Under the pieces are notes generated by a model. It did no database searches. It was not told where the DNA came from and was given only the letters and a program-made list of their open reading frames with translations. Shown here in pieces: positions 56,726-64,000 of a DNA stretch of 64,000 bases; positions within the stretch are counted from its first letter, which is position 1; every line of letters starts with the position of its first letter. A program made the position numbers and the translations under genes. Origin of the DNA: Pseudocercospora fijiensis CIRAD86 (lineage: Eukaryota > Ascomycota > Dothideomycetes > Mycosphaerellales > Mycosphaerellaceae); assembly GCF_000340215.1 (NCBI RefSeq), contig NW_006921541.1:1709527-1773526 (forward strand). Reading direction: 5' to 3'.

Positions 56726-57648
56726 TCATACGGCCTTTCTGAGATTGACACCGCACCACAGTACTGGGGCCAAGTTTGTGGCACAGTCGAATGTGAAAAG
56801 GCTGATCAGCCAAAGAACCGCCAGGACAGGTATCGGTGCCAGCAGAATCTCAGTCCGGCTTAGGAATGGCAGTGCTAGAAAGCGGGTCAGCATATGGTCG
56901 TGAGGCCTGATGATCGCAATACTGACCATTGTATCCGAGAAACGTAATGACAAAATAGTATCCCAGCGCCAGGACATACATCGTGTTCCCGAAGAAGTTC
57001 GATATCCAGTAGTCTTCCTTGATGAGCGGCATAAGCAAGAACTGCAAGACATAAAGAAATGCCCATAGAGGAAGGAAAGCCCGAATTGATACATCAAAGC
57101 AGTAGCCAAACTCCAGGCCTTCGTCAGGATTCCAGCCGCGACCTGAAGGTGGACCAAACAACCCTTGTCGTCTTTTGCCAAGTACGCGTCCTACCAGAAA
57201 GAACATGGCCGTAGCCACCAAGAGAGAGGTGGCGAGAAAGTGCACCAGGACGAACATCAAAGCCACGCGTAATGTACGCCCAAAGCCATCTGCATATGCC
57301 AAGCCCCATGCTATGCCGCTTAGAAATAAGAAGAGCGAGAGCAGGTATGTGAAGGCTGGATCGGCTCGGTGGTAGGAATTCTTTGTTTGTTTCTGGTGCC
57401 GCATTAGTATGCATGTCAACGCGATCGTGTCTCTTGAGCCGCACATGGTAGTAGATGTTCCTGAAAACCTTCTTGGGCGCAATGATGAGGTGTGTCATTT
57501 CCCATATTGCCTGCACATGCTGTTAGCACAGGCCGTGCATACCTCTAGTGGCGGGACCTGCCGTTTCAAAGTCCATTGATGTGAACTTGAAGAGTCGGCG
57601 GAAGAAGGGCGGGATTCGCATGCTGCTGCTTCTCCGCTGCGAAGACAT
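56726..57648 (-). CDS. GMH1: UNC-50 / Gmh1 family Golgi membrane protein
   Basis: Exons are 57562-57648 (see below), 57445-57510, 56927-57392 and 56726-56874. They encode about 255 residues, close to yeast Gmh1. Conserved blocks occur in order: PPFFRRLFKFTSMDFE, AIWEMTHLIIAPKKVFRNIY, KQTKNSYHRADPAFTYLLSL, EGLEFGYCFDVSIRAFLPLW and YWISNFFGNTMYVLALGYYF, with about five membrane helices. Introns 2 (branch ATACTAATG) and 3 are canonical. For intron 1 a GT donor does not keep phase; GCAGGT at 57561 (a GC-AG intron to GTGCAG) does. The protein sits in Golgi/ER membranes and links to Arf-GEF trafficking and receptor assembly. It is divergent from RNA14. Confidence 0.9.
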
Positions 57649-58193
57649 GATGATGCCGGTATCTTTCGAGGTCTCTCTGGGCCCGCCGATGGTCGCGTAT
57701 ACTGTCTCTTGATCTCCACCCCCTAGGCATCCATGTCCGGTAAGCTCTGTTGCAGACGGCGTATCCGAGTCTCCGAATCGGTGAATGGACCTCAACGCCG
57801 GTGATATGCAGTACGAAACGCTGGTGAAGAAGAAGTCGTCTCGACAATGTCCAAGCTCCAATAGAAAGTCGTTTGTTCACGGTCGTTCACTCCCAAACTG
57901 AAGTCGGGCCTCGGGACCCTGATTTAGCCTTTCGGCTAGCGCAACGCGGCCCATGCCATCCATGCTCTTTCTTTGCGGCTTCCTTTCGCAGCACAACCAC
58001 ATCACATCCATCCACAACTCGACACCACGACCCAACAACGCATATTGACATTGCAGACCAGAACTTGGCACAGCACTCCTCCCATATAACGACCCCGTGT
58101 TGATTGCAGCGACGGCAGTCTCATAGCGCGGCCGGCGCATTCAGCGCCGCGCAAGCAAGTAACGCCTGTTCTTGCACGCGACATCTTCTCACC
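57649..58193. promoter_or_regulatory. Divergent promoter (GMH1 / RNA14)
   Basis: 545 bp separate the two start codons. No specific site was identified. Confidence 0.55.
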
Positions 58194-61100
58194 ATGGCCG
58201 ACGAGTACGATCCCTCCGAGCCGCCGCAGTTCGACGCTGCCGACGATGGCGAGGATAGTTACGACCCGAACGAGACCTTTGCGCAAGATGAAGGTGACGA
58301 AGATGACGACTACGATCCCTCCAGCGTAGCATATGGCGATTCCGCGGACACAACTACAGTACCGACTCCCACGCAAGCGCCGCCGCCTTCAAAACCGCCT
58401 CAGACAGTCGCCGGCTTCATAGTAGAAGAAAGTGATGATGAGGAACAGGACTCGAGCGCGCCGCCTGCCCCTTCTCAGGTTAATGGCAGCGCCGGCGCGC
58501 ATTCTGGTCTCGGTGCAGTGGCCGTTTCTGAGGCGCAGGATGTATTGTTACGTAGTGAACCGCATGACACTGCTACTCCTACTAGCACAAGTCTCAATGG
58601 GTCCACCACTGTTCCCGTCCCAGCATCTACTACTTCCTCTACTGCTCCAGATTCCTCTTTGCAGCCTCCAGCTCCAGGTCCAGCTTCTGAACAGGGTAAG
58701 GCCATTTCGCCAGCAGCTACTCCAGTGCAACCGGCTCCTCAGCCGCCGGAGAGAAGCAAGGCACCCTCGCCTTCGCCGCATGCAAGTCAGCAAGCAGTTC
58801 AACCAGCAGCTCAACATTCCACAAACGGCATGTCAGCAGCCCTTACCGCTGCGTCTGCTACAAGATTGCCACATGACAAAGTTGGCCAACTTGAAGATCG
58901 CATCAAAGATGATCCGAAAGGCGACACTGAAGCATGGCTCGCGCTCATCCAGCACTATGTTGATAAGGACCAGTACCAACAAGCGAGAGATATCTACGCT
59001 CGTTTCTTCAAGGTCTTCCCAACAGCGGTACGTCTTCCCATACTTTTTACTTTTCAAAAGTGACATTTGAACCCTCTTCGACTTATGCAATTCATGAGAT
59101 TGCGCACAAAGCTGACTTTTGCAGGTCTCAATGTACATCAAGCGCATTCAGATGGAGAATGACCTTGACGAGCGCGATCAAGTCGCTGTGATGTTGAACG
59201 AGTCGCTGATGAATTTGCCCAATGTCGATATCTGGAAGTTCTACCTCGATCACGTCCGCCGAGCGCTACCTCTGATCAACGACACATCCGGACAGAATCG
59301 CGGTGAGATTCTAAAAGCCTTCGAGCTGACGCTGGAGCACGTCGGCATCGACCCAGACGCTGGTATCATCTGGAGTGAGTACATTGAGTTCATCAAGGAT
59401 GGACCAGGAAGAATAGGCGAGACCGGCTGGCAAGACCTCCAGAAGCAAGATACTCTGCGAAAAGCATACCAGCGAGCGGTGAAGCTACCTCACTCGGACT
59501 TCATGCGATTGTGGAAAGAGTATGAGACATTTGAGATGGGACTGCATAAGGCGAACGGCCGAAAACACATTCAGGAGCAGAGTGCACACTACATGCAGGC
59601 ACGCACGGCGAAGATGCAGCTGGAGCAGAAGCTCGCCGGTCTCGACCGCAAGTCGTTTCCGCGCTTACCACCCATCTACGGCTGCCAGGGAGAAGATGAG
59701 TTCGGTACGCAAGTCGAGAAATGGCGCTCCTGGGTTGCTTGGGAGAGAGACGAAGATCCGCTTGCGTACAAGGATGGATCGAGCGGATCGTCGGAAGAAG
59801 ATAAGTGGCGGCAGAGAGTGCTCTACGTCTACAAGCAAGCCACTATGGCTCTCTGCTTCTACCCTGAGATCTGGTTCGAAGCTGCGTCATGGTGCTTTAC
59901 ACTTGGCCTGGAAGACATGGACAACGAAGGCAAGGCATTCCTCGACAAGGGCATGGCTGCTAATCCCGAGTCCGTGCTGCTGGCGATGATGAAAGCTGAT
60001 CGCGTTGAAAGCTCACTGGAATCTGGCAACACCGACGAGGTCCTCATCCGTAATGGCGAGAAACTGGATGCTCCCTATGAAGCCGTGCACACCGCGCTCT
60101 ATGCTCTACGCTCGAAGACCCAAGAGAAGGACAAGAGAGCTGTTGCACAGATCCAGGAACACTTCGCCTCACTGCCACCTGAGGATGAACCTATCCACCC
60201 GCCTGGTGAAGACGACGATTCGGATATTGAAGACAAGCCTAAATCGCGCGAGGAGCAAATGAAAGAGCAAATCGATGCTGTCAAAGCTGCTTCCGCTCAA
60301 CATATGGACATCATCAAGCGAACGATATCTTACGTGTGGGTGGCAAAGATGCGCGCTTTCCGGCGCGTGCAAGGTCAAGGAAAGCCGACCAAGAAGGGTG
60401 ATAACAATACCAAGGTGGTAAAAGGTTTCCGAGGCATCTTTGGTGACGCACGACCTCGAGGCCCGCTCAGCAGCGATGTCTATATCGCATCTGCTTTAAT
60501 GGAGTGGCTGTGCTATCGAGATCAGTCTGCAGTGAAAATTTTTGAGCGTGGCATGAAGCTCTTCCCTACCGACGAGGCGTTCATCCTTGAATACATCAAG
60601 CATCTGATCAGCATCGGAGACATCACAAATGCAAGAGTTGTGTTTGAGTCGACTTTACCAAAGATCACTGGCTCTGCAGAGTTCTCAGACCTGCAAAAGA
60701 AGGACAAGTGCAGAGCACTCATCGTCTACATGCACGACTTCGAAAGCAAGTACGGCGACCTTGCTCAAATCCACAAGATCGAGAAGAGGATGTCGGAACT
60801 CTATCCTGATGAGCCAGAGAGTAAGTATACTTCCAGCAGCCACCTCACCTCATGATTCTAGCTAACGGGCTCGCAGTTTCTCGTTTCAGTGGCCGATTTA
60901 GCCTGCCAACCTTCGACGCCATGAATGTTCAACTAGTGCTATCGCCCACCCAAGCACAACCTAAGGTCTACGATCCTGCGCAGCTCGCTGCCCAAGCCAG
61001 TGCTGCTGCACATACCATCGTAAGCATTGAAGCTCCACGCCAGGTCAGAGAAGGCACGGCCGGACCAGAAATCCTTCTCGGACCAAATGGACCATACGTT

Positions 61101-61535
61101 GCATCGCCCAAGCGACCGCTTGATGATAGCGACGCTGACACCCCTCAGCGCAAGTTCATGCGCGGTGAGAGTCCCATGAAAACATCTACAACCGCCGTTT
61201 TGGGTTCTGGTCAAGGTGCCGTGCGAATGGTCAGCCAGTCCACAGGTGCGGGAGGCAAAGGAGGATTTGCGACCAAGACTTTCGTGCCTGCAAATGCTCC
61301 ACTCCCTACTCAGCCACCAGCCGCCGCTCCGCCAGGCTTTCCTCCATCACTGTTCTCTGCACCACCATTACCGCCACAAGTCGATGCCATACTGCGCCTT
61401 CTCCCCAGCGCAGCTGCATACGGCGCCACACAACGCTTCGATCCTGCCAAGATCGTCAGTTTTGTGCCTACATTACCGGTTGAGCAAAAGCGAGCCCTCT
61501 TCCAGGCCGGACAGCTTCATCTTAGTAGGAGGTAG
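58194..61535 (+). CDS. RNA14: mRNA 3'-end processing protein RNA14 (CstF-77)
   Basis: Exons 58194-59027, 59125-60820 and 60877-61535 (introns of 97 and 56 bp) encode 1062 residues. The first 230 are acidic and then Pro/Ser/Ala-rich disordered sequence. Next comes a long array of HAT helical repeats (from about residue 235: TEAWLALIQHYVDKDQYQQA, VDIWKFYLDHVRR, SDFMRLWKEYETFEMG, PEIWFEAASWCFTLG, EAFILEYIKHLISIGDITNA). The C-terminal third is again low-complexity (Pro/Ala) and ends with a short conserved block (DAILRLLPSAAAYGATQRFD), matching the Rna15-binding monkeytail region of Rna14. It scaffolds cleavage factor IA in pre-mRNA cleavage and polyadenylation in the nucleus. Dimerisation through the HAT domain is known for the family. 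Confidence 0.95.
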
Positions 61536-62302
61536 CATTTCCCCGGCGAATTCGAAGGCGTCCGGGCCTGGAGTTGGGTCATTACTAATGCCAAGGATGC
61601 TTTTTATTGTACTACCGTGTGAAGCGGGCAACAAAAGCGCATAGAAAGAAGCATCAGACACATGTAGTTATAGTTGCTGCGATGAGTAAATGTCACATTC
61701 AAACTCATTGGATTCAGCCACGTTCGATATTCAGATTACAAGGACGTTTGCCTCAGCTGTGATGCCCTTGAAGGCCGCAACGACATCCGATCGTCACTTT
61801 GGGTGCGTGCAAAACGCTGGCAGCGGATCAGCCAGGGAAAGAAGTGTTGCGGTCATACGCTCAACGCTGGGTCGACGTGCGCGCTGCTCTCACCTGTGGT
61901 TTCTATGCCATGATTCTGGAGACCCTGGAGGAATAGAAGCATAGTCTTCAGGAGGAGTACCACGAAGCCATTCTCTACCGGTTCCGCATATCATGGACAC
62001 CGGAGCGGTGGGCGCACTCCAGCGTTGAAGCGCATTTGACTTGCTTCAATCATGCGCGACGAAATGCGCCAATTCGATTCTGCTGCAGCTATACCTCCAG
62101 AATTGTCTTTTCTTAATTGCTCCCATGTCATTTCAGTTCCCTCCATGCTTGACCCAGCGATTCCATAAGGTGGTCAAAGCCTCAAATCCGAACGCCGCTG
62201 ACAGCATTATCTTCATTACTGGCCGCTGCTTCCATCTTTCGCGGAGACCAGACTGTACCGTTGCCATTGCAGCCCACTGAGCACCTCCAGAGTTGTCTGC
62301 TC
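61536..62302. other. Intergenic region with a short direct repeat
   Basis: The 3' flank of RNA14. It ends in a repeat shared with the 3' end of the next gene (listed separately). No gene is seen. Confidence 0.55.
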
Positions 62303-62330
62303 CTAATCGCTCCTATTCAGTTCCCTCAGT
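62092..62330. repeat. Direct repeat of about 50 bp
   Basis: CCTCCAGAATTGTC..TAATTGCTCC..TTCAGTTCCCTC (about 62094-62145) recurs as CCTCCAGAGTTGTC..TAATCGCTCCTATTCAGTTCCCTC (about 62285-62330). The second copy overlaps the stop codon of the minus-strand gene ending at 62303. Confidence 0.75.
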
Positions 62331-62779
62331 TCCCTCAATGCCTTCTTGAGCGCTTCCAGAATGTCACCTCGATGTGCACTCCTGTTGTGTGTCCCTCTTA
62401 AGCAGGCCTCACGTGCATTCAATGCTTGGAGGAGTTCATTTGGCGTGGGTGAGAAGCCTTGATCATCGACCAGAAGGTTCTCGTAAATCGCTGGTTGCGG
62501 GTGCTTGTCGATGTTGGTCTGCGTCTGCATCTTGTCCAAAATGAGAAATCGCGTCAATTGATCAACGCAGTCTGGCAGTAGGGTCCCCCGAATCACGCTT
62601 CGTAGAACGTCTGAATGCGTACAAAAGAGAACCTCCAGTGCTTCCAAGACCCGCTCCTCTTCGTTCATACCACTCAAGGTCACTAGGTCTCGTTGCTCTG
62701 CACTGGCTCCCATTATCAACTCCGCAAGTGCCAAGAGCCCTTGCTCTTCGAGAATGGACAGGAACTTTTGTCGCTTCAT
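62303..62779 (-). CDS. Small hypothetical protein
   Basis: An intronless frame of 158 residues starts MKRQKFLSILEEQGLLALAE. It is strongly helical, acidic/Leu-rich in the first half, and ends in KALRELRELNRSD. No family is recognised. It follows another small minus-strand gene by 76 bp, and the two might be exons of one transcript. Confidence 0.55.
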   Translation of the reverse strand: MKRQKFLSILEEQGLLALAELIMGASAEQRDLVTLSGMNEEERVLEALEVLFCTHSDVLRSVIRGTLLPDCVDQLTRFLILDKMQTQTNIDKHPQPAIYENLLVDDQGFSPTPNELLQALNAREACLRGTHNRSAHRGDILEALKKALRELRELNRSD

Positions 62780-62855
62780 GGCTATCTCCGAATTTGGAGG
62801 GTCATCGGCATACTAGTGGCAGTCAGTCTTTGAGTACGCTTCTGAATCGGGGGCA

Positions 62856-63214
62856 TCATTCCTCGGTCCCAGGATCAGTGCCTGCAATTCCACTCGCATC
62901 CAGAAGGCGCCATACTTCGATGGCAGCGTTTTCGTTCTCACGGCCATTGTCAACTCCATATTCGGCATCTTCATCGGTATCCTCATCGTCGCCAGTGGCC
63001 TCGATTTCGCTCGGTCCTGCTTGGACGCCTTGGAGGGGAGCACCGGATCCCGTATCAGAAGAAGAGAGGCCACTGGATCTGGGAACAAGCACCTTGCTCG
63101 CAGGTTTGGCTGCTGACCGCATGAGTTTTGGCAAAGCGAAAACTGGCATTTTGGAAATCGCTCACCTGCTTTGAGTGCCACAAGCTCTTCTCTTTCGCTC
63201 GCGGAGTCAGGCAT
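62856..63214 (-). CDS. Small acidic hypothetical protein
   Basis: Exons 63166-63214 and 62856-63112 (53-bp intron, GTGAGC..GGTCAG) give 101 residues: MPDSASEREELVALKA joined to AAKPASKVLVPRSSGLSSSD, then an acidic run (ATGDDEDTDEDAEYG) and a short ordered end (AIEVWRLLDASGIAG). The frame remains open upstream (DQLIDSSIPTFDVGDFIE) to a TTCCAG acceptor at about 63278, so a longer protein with more exons is quite possible. Confidence 0.5.
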
Positions 63215-63649
63215 CTCTATGAAATCGCCCACGTCGAATGTCGGTATTGAGGAATCGATAAGCTGATCGACTCTGGAACTTCAGTTGTGCTCGCTCCGAC
63301 AAGAAATTTGTAATGTGCGCAACGTTGAGGCACGTGGATGTCGCGATCAGCTCAGGAAGGAGCCAACGGCGTGCTTGCCTGCTTGCACGTCAGTCTCGCA
63401 CAGGTCGTACCTTCCTGTGGGTTTTTCTTGGCATGAAACTTCTGTTGAAAAGCAGTTCTCTGTCTGCCGGATACTCAATGTCAGCAAGCATCTTCTGACT
63501 CCCAATGAGCAAAAGGTTGGTCTCTGCAGGCTACCTGTCGATCTCAATGGGATGTAATAAGCTAATTTTCTTTCCCATAGTGGCACGTCACTTCCAGCGA
63601 GACGTTCCATCAATAGCGACGCGGAAAGGCTCTCACGATATCGTCCAGG
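63215..63649. other. Uncertain region
   Basis: It may contain 5' exons of the minus-strand acidic gene or of the plus-strand gene at the edge. I cannot assign them. Confidence 0.4.
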
Positions 63650-63985
63650 ATGTATCCATTACGCAGAGATTCGACTACCGTCAACCTACTGTCCGCCGAG
63701 GAACTTGGCCAATGGTTTCGTCCAGCAAGAAGACCTTCTACGATCAGGCCAAGCTTTGTTTCTTTGCCATCTGCCGACTCTCCAGCATCCGTCGGCCATT
63801 CGAGACCTGCTCGCGCTCGTGAGTTGCAACCACCCGCCGATCCAGTTGTGTACGAGCTTCGTACTTCGCAGTTTCCACACCTCCCCGAGCGCCATGTCCC
63901 CTCACAAGACGCGCGCAAAGTTGAGGAGTTCAATGCCAGGATGGAAGCCTTACAGGCACAGAGAATGGGGTCGAGAGCGGTCTGA
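63650..63985 (+). CDS. Hypothetical protein near the window edge (possibly 3' exon)
   Basis: A 111-codon frame ends in a well-formed segment (DPVVYELRTSQFPHLPERHV, ARKVEEFNARMEALQAQRMG) with a short coiled-coil-like tail. It may be the last exon of a gene whose start lies upstream; the ATG used here is not certain. Confidence 0.35.
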   Translation: MYPLRRDSTTVNLLSAEELGQWFRPARRPSTIRPSFVSLPSADSPASVGHSRPARARELQPPADPVVYELRTSQFPHLPERHVPSQDARKVEEFNARMEALQAQRMGSRAV

Positions 63986-64000
63986 TGCAAAGACCACGGG

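Noticed and set aside
1..64000. tRNA, rRNA and CRISPR features
   Set aside because: No cloverleaf with conserved T-arm, rRNA core sequence or spacer-repeat array was seen by eye. A tRNAscan-SE and Infernal run would be decisive for small RNAs.

Overview
The window is nuclear DNA of a filamentous ascomycete. Genes are compact, with short introns (about 47-240 bp), GT..AG borders and CTRAY-type branch points. Conserved eukaryotic housekeeping proteins are present, and one large repeat island carries the CpA-to-TpA signature of repeat-induced point mutation (RIP). Gene content (a Zn2Cys6 regulator, GH18 chitinase, RNA14, an Argonaute, fungal-only hypotheticals) fits Pezizomycotina. A Dothideomycete is my inference, not something the sequence proves.

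Left part (1-33.7 kb): berberine-bridge-like FAD oxidoreductase (162-1813, +), aldose 1-epimerase (4534-5657, -), Zn2Cys6 transcription factor (6771-7928, -), a long stretch without convincing genes (7.9-14.7 kb) that contains a dense cluster of GCCAAG motifs like PacC sites (13269-13944), a decayed gene (about 14.75-15.26 kb, -), a conserved unknown (15272-16495, -), a secreted GH18 chitinase (17164-18766, +), an Rbd2-type rhomboid (19407-20354, -) divergent from GPI-transamidase subunit GAA1 (20536-22538, +), meiotic HOP2 (22816-23541, +), a fungal-only protein (24053-24876, +), an Argonaute with an intact DEDH catalytic set (25584-28550, -) and a PLP-dependent decarboxylase (31836-33427, -).

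Middle (33761-51483): one nested transposon complex. The outer element is a Gypsy chromovirus on the minus strand with 116-bp TGTTA..TAACA LTRs and a 5-bp target duplication CCCTG. A 9.9-kb hAT element (40309-50230) has inserted into it, with perfect 20-bp terminal inverted repeats and an 8-bp duplication GGTAGGTA. Both are heavily RIP-mutated, with Gln and Trp codons turned into stops, yet the original frames can still be read. The hAT carries a transposase and also cargo genes. Two of these are clearly histone H3-fold proteins, one with a long basic tail and one with a tail built on a repeated GKAPRKTTA unit. Arrays of a GTAGCCGGC-type motif lie in the introns and intergenic gaps of the element. 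This histone-carrying hAT is the most remarkable object in the window.

Right part (51.5-64 kb): CCT6 (TCP-1 zeta; 51627-53311, +), whose start codon is only 138 bp from the target duplication of the transposon complex, a small unknown (53920-54311, +), an acidic unknown (55268-55939, -), a 141-bp-period duplication, UNC-50/GMH1 (56726-57648, -) divergent from RNA14 (58194-61535, +), and small unknown genes to the end. The complex split a promoter of about 0.47 kb shared by the decarboxylase and CCT6. The Argonaute and the RIP signature show that this genome has, or had, both RNA-based and mutation-based transposon defence.
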